In this document: in pieces, positions 18,829-29,285 of the stretch
Layout of the letters: every line of letters begins with the position of its first letter
Numbering within the stretch: position 1 is the first letter of the stretch
Made by a program: the position numbers and the translations under genes
Assembly (NCBI GenBank): GCA_012934845.2
Contig: WNNJ02002519.1
Location: 1-64,000, forward strand
Reading direction: 5' to 3'
Length of the DNA stretch: 64,000 nucleotides
From: Pomphorhynchus laevis
Lineage: Eukaryota; Acanthocephala; Palaeacanthocephala; Echinorhynchida; Pomphorhynchidae
The notes under the pieces: generated by a model
What the model saw: only the letters and a program-made list of their open reading frames with translations
Told to the model about the DNA's origin: nothing
Databases searched by the model: none

Positions 18829-18837
<9 letters not shown>

Positions 18838-18922
<85 letters not shown>
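18838..18922. repeat. (AT)n microsatellite
   Basis: AT tract of about 85 bases that truncates the third tandem unit. Confidence 0.95.
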
Positions 18923-18924
<2 letters not shown>

Positions 18925-19016
18925 GGGTTTTACATTCAGCAGGAATTGGGGCAGAGTCCGCCCCCACGAGTGCCGAGATCAGAGGAGTATATATATGGTC
19001 CACACTGTTCTCCGGA

Positions 19017-19048
19017 AGCTTACAAACTACAGTTGTAGTTTGTAAGCT
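19017..19048. repeat. 32-bp palindrome
   Basis: AGCTTACAAACTACAG followed by TTGTAGTTTGTAAGCT, then partly repeated to 19070. Confidence 0.8.
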
Positions 19049-19415
19049 ACAAACTACAACTGAGTTTGTAGCTAGAGAATTAGGATTCTAATAATTCAAT
19101 TTTATCCATATATTTATATTTACTTGATGGTTTAATTTTTGTTAGATATGCGTTATAGTTATTATAACATATATATGTATATCTTTTTCCGAATATAAGA
19201 TTAATTAATTTTACTGATGCATCTTTAATATCTGCTAAATCTAGATTGATATAAAGCGTACTAAAATCGTACGTATTTATATTCTGAAAATTTATTCCTT
19301 TTGTGTTTCTTAAAATTGTTTTGTAGAATTAATACTGAAATAGTGTTTTATACCATTATTAATTTCGATTATCCTACAATATTTTTCGAAGTGTGCTTTA
19401 ATTACTTTAAGTATT

Positions 19416-19745
19416 TTATTCATATAAACAGAAAGTGGTTTTAATTGGTATAGTTTTATTATCAGATTCAATTTTTATACCCTTCTTATCCATTATAGAA
19501 CAATGACTTGTAATAATTGTTTCTGAACTTAAATCACTACATTCATATGTTGTGTTTATATTTAAATCATTATACTTAACTTCTTTTATCAGTATATCAT
19601 AATAAAGCTCTTTGCATATGAAGAAAAAGTTATTAATAGCTTTATTAATAGTTGTTATTATATAGTTATGCTTTAATTTAGTAAGTTTTGTATACATATC
19701 TTTATTTATTTGATCTTTCCTTCTATAATTGTTTGGTGTTTTCAT
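19416..19745 (-). CDS. Naiad-type PLE: reverse transcriptase N-terminal part
   Basis: 109 codons: KAINNFFFICKELYYDILI, then NTTYECSDLSSETIITSH and DNKTIPIKTTF, at the position of the PLE reverse transcriptase fingers. Downstream on the same strand, in another frame, YDFSTLYINLDLADIKD matches the motif A region ('FSTLYTNI'). Catalytic motif C is lost with the truncation near 19075. Confidence 0.6.
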   Translation of the reverse strand: MKTPNNYRRKDQINKDMYTKLTKLKHNYIITTINKAINNFFFICKELYYDILIKEVKYNDLNINTTYECSDLSSETIITSHCSIMDKKGIKIESDNKTIPIKTTFCLYE

Positions 19746-19908
19746 TTTTAATTTTATCTAATATATAATTTTTCCAAATGTATATTTTTGATGTATTTAA
19801 GCTTTTACTATTAATCTACTTATCAAAGTAAGCATTTAATTCACTGTATAAAGAATTGTAAATTTTATATTTGTCGTTGTTATTATTTAATCTATATTTA
19901 TGCCCTTT

Positions 19909-20868
19909 TTATAGCATTTTCCTTAATTCATTGTTTTCAATTAATTCTAGATTATGAGTACATATATGTTCATTTATTATATCAAAATTAAGACTTTTGC
20001 AATCGCATTCAGTTTCTATGATGTTTCTAATATCATCGTTACATATAGATTTTAGTTTTTTATTATAAATACAAATTTTTCGTCCTAATGGTGGTAGGAG
20101 TTTATACCTTATTTTAGGAATATTTTTACTTAAATATGAACCTATTATTTCTTTACTTTTAGAATTATTAAAAAGTCCGGCTATATTTATGTTATCTATA
20201 CATTTATTAATGAAGTTTATGGTTAATGTACATTTTCTATTGTTATTATTAACATTTATTGTACGATTATAGTATTTTGTATTACAATAACTGTCTATTA
20301 TACAACTTAGCATATCATAGTCGTTAATTAATTTTTGATTTATTGAACTTATGATATTTTTAGAAAAACTTCTTATATTTACATAAAGATCTTTCAGCTT
20401 ATTATCTCTTAAAAATTGTTTTAATATTTCTAATTGTTCATATATATACTTATCTTTTTTAATATTTTCAAGTCTATTTTTCTTATTCATTTCATCGCCA
20501 AGACTTCTTGACTTGCGTTCAACTGGATTACTATAATATAGTTGTTTATTATGTATTATACTACTTCTGACTATTCCTTGTAACACGTCATTCAATCCTA
20601 ATGGGTACATGGAATTAAGAATTTCAATCCAAAAATCTTCTTTTTCTAATAGTTTTTGATTTAATATTGAAATGTTTTCTTCGATAATATGTTCTAAAAT
20701 AAATAATTTACAGTTTTTAATATCATGTCCTATTAATCTCATATGTTTATGAAATATAGTTTGACTATTATGCTGTATATTATATATGTCTTGCCTAAAC
20801 CTCGATTTTAATATTTGATATATTTTTCCTATATATTGCAATCCACATGTGCATTGTATTAGATACAC
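19909..20868 (-). CDS. Naiad-type PLE: GIY-YIG endonuclease and CxC linker domain
   Basis: 319 codons; the same frame extends upstream to about 21003 with NRKNFIVCDVINNNC and NNNCNCNTAGVV. The nuclease core is VVYLIQCTCGLQYIGK, then LKSRFRQDIYNIQ, HKHMRLIGHD (conserved His), and KEDFWIEILNSMYPLGLND (catalytic Glu and the end of the domain). After a Lys-rich linker comes RYKLLPPLGRKICIYN and ETECDCKSLNFDIINEHI, where CDC is the CxC signature that joins nuclease to reverse transcriptase in this clade. The frame stops at 19909, but Lys-Gly-His-Lys-Tyr-Arg continues in phase. The nuclease would nick the insertion target. Confidence 0.85.
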   Translation of the reverse strand: MYLIQCTCGLQYIGKIYQILKSRFRQDIYNIQHNSQTIFHKHMRLIGHDIKNCKLFILEHIIEENISILNQKLLEKEDFWIEILNSMYPLGLNDVLQGIVRSSIIHNKQLYYSNPVERKSRSLGDEMNKKNRLENIKKDKYIYEQLEILKQFLRDNKLKDLYVNIRSFSKNIISSINQKLINDYDMLSCIIDSYCNTKYYNRTINVNNNNRKCTLTINFINKCIDNINIAGLFNNSKSKEIIGSYLSKNIPKIRYKLLPPLGRKICIYNKKLKSICNDDIRNIIETECDCKSLNFDIINEHICTHNLELIENNELRKML

Positions 20869-21003
20869 TACACCTGCTGTATTGCAGTTACAATTATTAT
20901 TAATATTTAATGAAAAACATTTGTTTGTCGTATTACTTACGATACAATTATTATTTATAACATCACAAACTATAAAATTTTTTCTGTTACATTTAAAAGA
21001 TCT

Positions 21004-21297
21004 TTTTTTTAAATTTGATTTTTATTTTAAAAGTTAGTTACAAATTTTATAGATATTTATTAAATTTACATATGAATAACAATTTTAAGTTAAGTTAAGA
21101 AAAAAAGTTGAACTGTCTGTTTCAGTCCAGCAATCGTCGAGATCGACGCCGTTTTTATCGAAATCCTCATCAGATGTAGATGATGATTCATCAGAACTTA
21201 CCAAGCAATTCTGGACGAATTCTATTTTATCGACAAGTTTTCCACACGTAACAACCTCCATGCTTGAAAATCCAGCTATCATATCGATATTAATATC
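21004..21297 (-). pseudogene. 5'-truncated retrocopy of a host-like mRNA inside the Naiad element
   Basis: The Naiad sequence is interrupted here; the copy at 63.5 kb lacks the segment. TTAAAAGATCT stands on both sides (20993-21003 and 21298-21308 region) as a target duplication. Read on the minus strand, the insert encodes the end of a protein (INIDMIAGFSSMEVVTCGKL, then SSDESSSTSDEDFDKNGVDL), a stop, a short 3' UTR with AATAAA-type signals, and a terminal run of eight A. These are the marks of LINE-driven retrotransposition. I do not recognise the parent gene. Confidence 0.7.
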
Positions 21298-21507
21298 TTT
21301 TAAAAGATCTAAAATTGAAATCATTAGTACTTACGTATTTTTCCAATATGGTTGAGTACATGTAACTTTTAAGTCATGATTTTTAACGTTGCTTTTTCGG
21401 TGTCGTCACCTAGTTTAATTGACTCAGACTAAACTTACAACGGGCTATCCAGCAGCATCTGACAGGGGGCTGCCCTGCTTAAGGCGGTTGCAGGCTGGAA
21501 CAAAATC

Positions 21508-21618
21508 TATAAAGATCTACGCGCTACGCGTAGATCTTTATAGATATTGTCAGTTTCAACAAATGATTCACTCCACGCGCTACGCGTGGAGTGAATCATT
21601 TGTTGAAACTGACAATAT
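21508..21618. repeat. two adjacent palindromes sharing a GCGCTACGCG centre
   Basis: 21508-21542 (17-base arms) and 21544-21618 (about 36-base arms) are both perfect or near perfect and both centre on CGCG-CTA-CGCG. Between 21620 and 22640 I see no gene. Confidence 0.9.
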
Positions 21619-22655
21619 ATGATGAATCACATATTGAAACTGATAAATTGTATATATTAATGTATATAAAGATGTATTTTCCTTAATGTAACTCGTATAA
21701 ACTGTATCATGTATATAATGCAGCAGATAATTTCTTGTTGATAACGGTTTTGTGGTGTAAGAGTGTGTTTTTATATAAGCACATAGATTATATGCGTTTA
21801 CAACATATAATATTAAATTAATTGTCGAATTATCTTTCGAAAATTCTTCAATAATTAATTTCTATTTTACCCTCTGTACAGTGTCTGATTGTGTAAATAT
21901 TAGTTCCTTTAACTTCGTATTTATCTGCGTTTAGTTTATGTTTCTGAAATCATTCATTAAAGGCACCGCTTTGTAAGATAGTGTTATCATCAACACTTTA
22001 TTGTGTTGTATGAAGTTTATTATCTTAAGTATTGTGAAATAATCAATATACAACATTTCCACTTAGGAATTTCCGATAATGGATTTGACAGTTACCATTA
22101 ATTTGCTTGTTTTGTAGAATAATATCTATATATCTGTGATCGAAAGGCAGCAAATGCCAACGAATTACCATGCTATATATTTTTATAGGCATGCAATACT
22201 GTTGGATGTGATATGTTGGTTATGAAGTCCGATGAAAATAAATTATAATATGGCACCAGCATCATCAGCAAACCGATGTTTAGCATTGACCAGCATGGTA
22301 ACATATCCATAAAATTCAATTGTAGCAAATATTTCTGCTGTGCATTTAATGTACTCTTCGATAGACAAAATAATAAAGAAACCATTGCGTATAATTCTGT
22401 AGTAAGCTGTTATATTGTATTTATATTCCTGTTGTATTTAGGAGACAATACGAGATCTAAGTTTGAGTTAATAGATTAATTATATTACACAATAGTTTAA
22501 AAGGATTAAAATGATGAACACATTAAATTAATAAAGATAGCGATAAATTGACACATAAATGGATAATATTAATAGACTCAATTAATATATCCTTTTATGA
22601 TAAAAGGGAAGAAAAATGATTACATTGATTTCACTATTACAAACATCTGCTAGTC

Positions 22656-23169
22656 TTTATTTCTCACATGTAGCTCCTTCCACTCACCACATCTGCGAAA
22701 TGACCAGTTCACTGACCATTTTTAAACACTGAATACCCGTTATGCTCCCGTTAAATTACATTCACTTTATCTTTGTGATCTGATGAATGAAGGAAGTTAC
22801 ATCTGATATTCATCGAATAACAATTGTTTGCGATTAATATTAAAAAATCTGTTTGTCCGATAAGAATAAGCAGTAATTGTTTGTTGCAAATTTTGTAAAC
22901 AATGCAGAAATATTTCACAGCCAAGCGAACGCTTTGCACTAAAGTAAGTGTATCTTAATTTTTATGTGCCTACGAAATAATGTTCGTGTATTTATTTAAA
23001 CATGAAAATAGCTTACTTTTCCCCTTGAGCAAATACTAAGATTTCTCAAGCACCTCGTGTTGAGACTATTGACCATCGTGTCCCGTAATTGGGACGCTAG
23101 TTCTGTGTCAGACACTTTGTGGCTTTTGCTAGGTGTCGCTTCGAGGTGTGCTTGCAGCATCTGATCCCT
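22656..23169 (-). CDS. possible 3' end of an unrecognised host gene (two exons and polyA signal)
   Basis: A 51-codon exon (23169-23017) is preceded by TTTTCTGATCAGCAG and followed by GTAAGC. It reads RDQMLQAHLEATPSKSHKVS then DTELASQLRDTMVNSLNTRC and LRNLSICSRGK, a plausible soluble helical segment. A phase-0 acceptor (TTACTTTAG) at 22938 would add CKAFAWL and a stop at 22915. An AATAAA lies at 22656-22661. Composition differs from the AT-rich noise around it. No family recognised and no upstream exons found. Confidence 0.35.
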
Positions 23170-23904
23170 CTGCTGATCAGAAAATTGACAATACACAAAG
23201 CAGAGTTTAAGAATGATATAGACTTACTGATTTATTATTTTGTTCATTACTCACTTATTTTTATCAAACCTAAAAAACAACTTTATTTATTACAATTGTT
23301 ATTATGTCATTGTTGATAACAAAGCTAATAATCATATAATAATCATATTATTAATTTCGATATTGTTAAAAAGCACACTAAATAGGCAATGATGTGGGAT
23401 TTCCTCATTTAATTTAAATAATGTTCGCTGTAGCTATTAGATTACGTATAATCTAAAAGTATTGCACTCGCAAAAATACTTTTCTGCATTTGCTTGTCGC
23501 AATTTTAACTGAGCAAAACTTTAGAGATCAAAATATGTGTTTAGTATGTATTTGCTGGTGTCAATTTTAACTAAGCAAAGTTTTAAAGATTAAAATATGT
23601 GTTTAGTATAAATATTTGTCAAGAATTAATATTTGTTTAAACAATTTTTTCGTATCAATTTATAAAATCATTTTTTGTTTATAGGATATTTAAATACAAA
23701 GTAATTTACAGACAGATTGTAGGATTTAACAATTTCAATCAACAACTGTAAATGTTATTTATAAGTTAGCGCAACAGTATTAAGGTACTATATGTCTTTG
23801 ACTTGCCGTCGCTAATTATATTATTTTTGTTTTATAAAAAATAGAAAATATTAAAATATTACTGTAATTAAATATTACCTTAAAAATAATTAAAATATTA
23901 TATA

Positions 23905-24090
23905 GTTTTACCGGAACAAAGAAGAATATTATTTTCCTTTATTTGACAAAATTTAACATTTCGATAGCTCCTGATATCATCATAATTATAATAAATAATT
24001 TTATTGTAATCACAATGATAGCAGGATCTATCGAAATATTCAATTTTGTCAAATAAAGGAACATTATTTTCTTTCTTTCCTGTAAAACTA
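23905..24090. repeat. foldback element, PLE-terminus-like
   Basis: Arms ATTTGACAAAATTTAACATT/AATATTCAATTTTGTCAAAT flank an AT-rich loop near 24000. In each arm a short GATAG/CTATC stem is followed by GAAAT, like the PLE ends at 58.3-58.7 kb. Confidence 0.7.
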
Positions 24091-24465
24091 TCTATTTGAA
24101 ATGGAAGAAGATTGTGGGTTTAGTATTTATTATAAATTAAAATATTACTTCAATAATTTTAATTTCAAGGAATTAAAATATTACTTTAATTTAGAAATGC
24201 TTATTCGATATTTTTCTATTGCTGCTACTGCTACCTGTGGTATTATCACCATCAGAAACCAAAAATTGACATTGGTTTGTATTAACCTTTTTTATTGTCA
24301 TTATTGACTAGATAAATATAAGGGCTTAAGAATATGCTTAAGCTTATAATATTACGCAAGCTTAATAATTAAGCTTAAATAATATGGCTTACTAAGTCAT
24401 AAGGCTTAATACTCTCATTGATCATTAACCATATGACCTTAATTCTCGTCATAAGGCTTAATTTC

Positions 24466-25000
24466 ACCAAATCAACACTTCGCAATGTGTGTAATTGAAC
24501 GCTTATTGTATACTTATTAACGTACTTTATTGAGCATGCTGAAATATAGAGAGAAGTCGAATACTTTAATGATATGGATAGACAGATCAACAGGTCAGCA
24601 GATTAACACTTCGCCGTGTGTGCAATTGAATGTTTAGCGTGTACTGACTGACGTACTTAATTGAACACGTTCAAACATAAAGAGAGGGAAGTCAAATGCC
24701 TCTGCGATGTGGATAGACAGATCAACAGCTCAGCAGATTAACACTTCGCCGTGTGTGCAATTGAACGTATGTTGTGTACTGACTGATGTAATTTATTAAA
24801 CACGCACAAATAGAGAGATGTGGCTCGAACACATTAACAAGGTGAATGTACAGATAAACATATCAACAGCTTATCAGATCAACACTTCGCCGTTTGCGTA
24901 ATTGGAAGTTTATTTTCTACTGACCAACTTACTTTATTGAACATGTTCGAACAAAGAGAGGGAAATCGAATACCTCAACGGGGGTGGATGGTCACTGGTA
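24466..25000. repeat. tandem repeat, four diverged units of about 131-141 bp
   Basis: Units contain AACACTTCGCCGTGTGTGCA at 24474, 24605, 24740 and 24881, then TTATTGAACACGTTC and AAAGAGAGGGAAGTC-like blocks and a GATAGACAGATCAACAG joint. Divergence is moderate, so it is older than the other arrays. Confidence 0.8.
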
Positions 25001-25239
25001 ATTGCATTCTGCTTCAGCCACAGTACTGATCTAGAAAAACCCAGACTACATATATAGTTGGTATTTTGCAATCAGCCTGTGATTGTAGCATTGGTTATTT
25101 TAATTTCAGATGTGTTTATGCATCGTTGGTGATCTGGAATTAAGAGATTCTTGTATTCCTGACTAAATTAGTTTATCATTGTTTCTACGACCGCAATTTT
25201 TCGCTATCGCCACACCTCGAATACATCACGAATACAGCA

Positions 25240-25315
25240 TTATTATTTTTATTTATTTATTTATTATTTTATAATTATATTAAATACGTAGACTGAGTTA
25301 GCTGAATTGATCTTA
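25240..25315 (+). repeat. tail fragment of the dispersed Naiad-type repeat
   Basis: AAATACGTAGACTGAGTTAG then CTGAATTGATC matches the family end. The rest of 25000-25740 shows no gene. Confidence 0.5.
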
Positions 25316-26365
25316 TCGCCTGTGTTGTACACTAGGCCTTCAAATACTAGCTAGAGGTTGAAGGTCTCTTATCTGCTGATACGTATATATGGAAGCCTCA
25401 ACAATGCTATTTTTGCTTTCTATTAAAAACAACTCGATTGCTTTTTTAATTTTCCACCTTTACTTATATTTACCTTCATCTTTATACTATGGAGTAGCTT
25501 CGTCGCGTTCAATCACCACAAGATTTAAGCTGCCATTATATAACTGGCAAACTACATGCAAGTTGATAGTTTAATCCCATAGGAAACGGATGAATGATGT
25601 TTGATTTTTTTCAACATGCGTTAATACATAATAATAGGTTTTCTTAATAAAAATACAAGATGAATAATAAGACATAAATTAAGTCAGTAAATATTTTCTT
25701 GCAATTCTGTCTCTTCGTCCATTAAGTCTTCACTATAAATTTACGGCCTCAAGCCCAGAGGGATCTGAGCCTCCCGGCTGCCGACTGAACTATTCGGGGT
25801 CATTCACCCCCTAAGAGTCTAGTCGATGCAGACGATGGTAGGTAATTTCGAGATAAGGAGCTTGAGAAACCTTAGTCTTTGTTCTGGGGACGTCCTCATG
25901 AAAATAATACTAATCCCGAGATTTGCCAGGTACTCCAAAGGCGTACTTGGACATTTCCTTTTAATGACAGATGCTGGGCCCGTTTCAGGACCCACCTAGC
26001 TCTACTCAGGATACGGTTAAGTATATCTAGGTCAGTTTTCGCACACCAGCTGAAGTCTATATCTAGAACTCCAGTAAGGTGTAGCATTTTGGGAAGGACC
26101 TTGAGTTTTGTTGGAGTTACGCTGTATAAGCCATCTTTATAGGTAGTCGAAAGAATCCCGTGAGCTTGCTAAGAGAGGTAGGAATTAAATTAGGTCAAAC
26201 ATTCATTCCCTATCTTGTAGAAAAGTTGGATAGCTGCCTGAAAGGCCACTCTAATTGGATCAAAGTGAAACCACATTCTAAGCAACGTATCTTCCTCTAG
26301 CCGCCAGCGTATTAGGTCATGAGAGGTGGTCAGTTGTGGGCGCGACTTCTAAGTGCAGATGGGTT

Positions 26366-26770
26366 TTAACAACCACATCCTATGTAGCAGTAAAATGTCG
26401 AGGAGTGAGCTTGTTGTTGAGCAATGAAAGGTTGTGATCGTTGGTTTGTGAATAAGGTAATCGTATCCAGGAGGACACGGTCCATCTCCTCCGACATTAG
26501 TGGACAGGAGAAGTTCAATAAGACGGTGGACCTTAAAGAGGATTTAATTATGGTTAAAAGATCTTGAGATGAAGAGGAGTGGGGATGGTTTATGTACGGG
26601 GTGAAGTGTGTGTAGTTTTGCTTTGGGATAAATCGAGTGATGCCCTGGTGTAGACGGATAAACCGCATCTCCTGAAGGACTATAACATCTGCATCTCTAC
26701 TAGATAGAAGCCTAAAGGTAGAAGCACCAGTCGAATTCCACTAAAGGATATTCACTGAAAAAGGCTCTTG
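26366..26770 (-). CDS. LINE APE-like endonuclease, N-terminal part
   Basis: The minus strand reads WNSTGASTFRLLSSRDADVI then VLQEMRFIRLHQGITRF, the start of an apurinic-endonuclease-like domain (N/WN...G and the catalytic Glu in LQE), and continues to EEMDRVLLDTITLFTNQR. The domain is cut before the catalytic His/Asp end. Confidence 0.6.
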
Positions 26771-27126
26771 AGTACTTCTCATTGCAAAAGTGTAACCGAG
26801 TGGGACGCATTCTCCTAGTCGAAACCAGAGGCGGAAAGGTCACCCTTTCCACCTCCTGTTCCTAAAGGTGAATGCATTTGCCCACGACGTTATATTAATT
26901 TTCCTCGGTACTGGCTAAAGCCCAGATTAAGATTTTAGAGGTTACCTTCATGGGGGCTATATTCTAAGAAGAAACTGTTCGTTTTTTGGAGCATTCTTAA
27001 AATTGTTTACCTTCTCTGCTGGGTGAACGGAAGAATTCGACAACTTTGATGGACGAGACAGCCTCCACAAAAGTCGTCGGTCTAGGTTTAAGGCACCTGT
27101 GCCTTTTTTGATAATCTTTAAAATTA

Positions 27127-27751
27127 TTACATCTTTTTTACCATACGGGGTGTTATCACCGCAGTTAGATCAGTGTAGTTTATACATGCATTTTGAAAAA
27201 TGAATAGTAGATTTCCCGCACACCCTGCACTTCTGGGGTAGGGAGCAACCCGACGCTTAATGCCCCCACTGGTGACACTTATTACAGTGGGGGTTGTTAG
27301 GGAGTCGGTCTCAATTGATGTAAAATTCAGTTTGTACCCCATGAAGGGGTTTGAAATCGAGATCGGCAGATTTTGTGCCACATCCACCGGTGCATTGCAG
27401 AACGCCACCGGGATGAGGAATCTTTTTTCCGATTATAAACCGAACGCGAGAGATATTGAATTCTTCTATCATCGATACATCTTTGTCGGAGAGGAATGTT
27501 GCCATATTGTTAATTTTTAACGTAGTCATGATCGGTTTAGACGAAATAGCTGCAATTTTTGCATTCGTGTCATTAAAATATTTGATATAACTCTTGGCCA
27601 GATCTGGTGTGGCAAAATATATTTTTATTTCAGACTCATTATATTTAACATAGTTGAATCGAATTCTCTTTTTGAACTGGTCAATAAACTCCATTAGAAA
27701 GGTGTTAAATAAACTATGCATTTCTAGAGGCTCTAGTAGTTTAATAACCAC
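27127..27751 (-). CDS. LINE ORF1-like protein with zinc-knuckle region (broken)
   Basis: The 146-codon frame (27751-27311) reads VIKLLEPLEMHSLFNTFLME, FKKRIRFNYVKYNESEIKIY and PIMTTLKINNMATFLSDKD, homologous to the plus-strand frame at 28090-28356. It is then shifted; the next frame (27408-27127) carries a region that in phase would read CHQWGHF-like Cys/His residues. ORF1 proteins of this type bind element RNA. Family identification rests on context with the endonuclease and reverse transcriptase. Confidence 0.6.
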
Positions 27752-28089
27752 TAAGTTAGCTAATTTTGGTACCGGAGAAAGTTCCCCTCAGGAGTGAAAT
27801 CAGAAGTTAAAAAACACATGTTGTCTACATTTGCTGGAGAATTGAGCATTGTTTTGCTTTCCTTTGATAGCTTCGATGTTGTAATGCTGCACATCTCTGA
27901 TTAAGTATTTATACCAAAAGAATTTTTTAACCATTGAATGAAATTCGGTACTCGTTAATACATACATAAAAAAGTGTTAGCATGATCGGAGGATCAAAGA
28001 GCTCTATTGCAACGATTTTTCCTATTAAATAGGTAAGTGAGATTTCTTCTAAAATTTCGATCTCAAACACGCAGTGAGAACTCTCTCCT

Positions 28090-28356
28090 GTGCCTAAATT
28101 AGTCAATCTCGTTGTAATCAAACTGTTACAGCCCCTTGAAAGAAACAAGCTCTATAACAAATTCTTAAGGGACTTTATTAGTGGATTCAAAAATAGAGTC
28201 ATATTTAATTCTATCCGCTACTATGAAGCTGATATCAGGATTTCTTTCTCTTCTTCACATACTGCTAGTCTCGAATTTTTTGGTAAGAATTTTTCTAAGT
28301 ATGGTACAACCATCTACAAGCATATTCAGGCTTCATTAAAAATTAATAATCTTTAG
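28090..28356 (+). CDS. LINE ORF1-like protein (fragment)
   Basis: VVIKLLQPLERNKLYNKFLR, FKNRVIFNSIRYYEADIRIS and IQASLKINNL match the minus-strand copy position by position. The zinc-knuckle follows at about 28570 in another frame. Confidence 0.6.
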   Translation: MPKLVNLVVIKLLQPLERNKLYNKFLRDFISGFKNRVIFNSIRYYEADIRISFSSSHTASLEFFGKNFSKYGTTIYKHIQASLKINNL

Positions 28357-29285
28357 TTCTTTGCATCTGACGATGACATAAAAGCTATCGAGTCTGAATT
28401 CGAAGTTCATAATGTTCTATTATGTCTCTATTATGTACAGAAATTGCCAGCCACTGCTGGTGACCTTTTGTTCTACAACGATTGATCATGCTGAGTGCAT
28501 GGCAATCAGTAAATTCAACCCCTTCTTGGGGCACAATCTAGTTTTTTCACTTATTTATTCAGAGAATATGACTTACCCCCATTGCAATGGATGCCACCAA
28601 TGGGAGCATTTGTCTTCGAACTCCATTCGGCCAAAGACTTGTGGGGTTTGCTGGTCTGCGGATGCCATGAGGGACATGTATCCTTCTTCCTCCTTGTACC
28701 GATTGCGGTAGTAAGCACTCCGTTGGGTCAAGAAAATGTAGCCACTTTCGTGCTTACAAATCGAGGGATTGTAATACTCCCGCCAGACGGGTGCAGTCGT
28801 GGCTTTCTTTCAGGCAGCTATCCAACTCTTCCCCAGAATCGGTATTGAGAGTTTGACCGAATTTAATTCCTACCTCTCATCGCAAGCTACCGCGTTTTTT
28901 TCGACTACCTATAAATGTCGTATTTACAATCTCACTCCAACAAAACTCAAGGTTTTGGCTAAAATGCTACATCTCTTTAATCTCTCTGTTTCCGCCAGAC
29001 AGGCCCTCTCGAATGAATAACGGAGCTCTAGATATATGTTCAAACTGAGTAAGGATAGGGCGAGCTTGCTCACCTTAACCCTGTCTGGAATAGTCATTAT
29101 CCTTGCATAACATTGGAGCCACTCAATCTCCCCAACTAATCCAGTCATGTGGTGATCTCAGGAGCAGGTACTTATCTGTTACATATATCTTTAATTATTG
29201 GGGTTCACTTCCGGGCATCTCCAAATCCGTCGCTCCACTATCTTCTCGGGTCTGTTAGATTTTGACAGTCGATTAAAGAAGAGAA

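Larger units (their letters stand above)
18205..18829 (+). repeat. 295-bp tandem repeat (two full units and a partial third) carrying hammerhead ribozymes
   Basis: Units begin AGATGTAGTTCGCTCCAGTT at about 18205, 18501 and 18796, the third being cut off by an (AT)n tract at 18838. The two full units differ at very few bases. Each has a complete hammerhead core. The unit encodes no protein. Tandem hammerhead units of this kind are known from PLE terminal repeats and from small non-autonomous retrozymes. Confidence 0.85.
19075..21360 (-). mobile_element. Naiad-type Penelope-like element (N-terminal GIY-YIG, CxC linker, then reverse transcriptase)
   Basis: On the minus strand the order is GIY-YIG nuclease (about 21003 to 20450), a linker with CDC (about 20005), then reverse transcriptase pieces (19745-19416 and 19400-19080). 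This is the permuted order published for Naiad elements. The reverse transcriptase breaks off near 19075 at sequence next to an (AT)n region. The 5' part is split by a 294-bp insertion at 21004-21297. Several stops interrupt it, but long frames remain. A second, shorter copy lies at 62745-63623. Confidence 0.8.
25745..27900 (-). mobile_element. APE-type LINE, internally deleted copy
   Basis: On the minus strand: an ORF1 with a Cys-rich part (27751-27127), then the start of an APE-like endonuclease (about 26770-26366), then only the reverse transcriptase tail (about 26090-25880), and a 3' hairpin near 25750-25790. The central reverse transcriptase is missing. The 5' end faces that of the related copy at 27930-30240. 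Confidence 0.75.

Noticed and set aside
22173-22385. Possible LINE RT motif (RFADDAGAI-like reading on the minus strand)
   Set aside because: Only one short motif and no supporting flanking RT sequence.
24101-24307. 68-codon plus-strand frame
   Set aside because: AT-rich low-complexity translation next to a foldback; no domain and no splice support.
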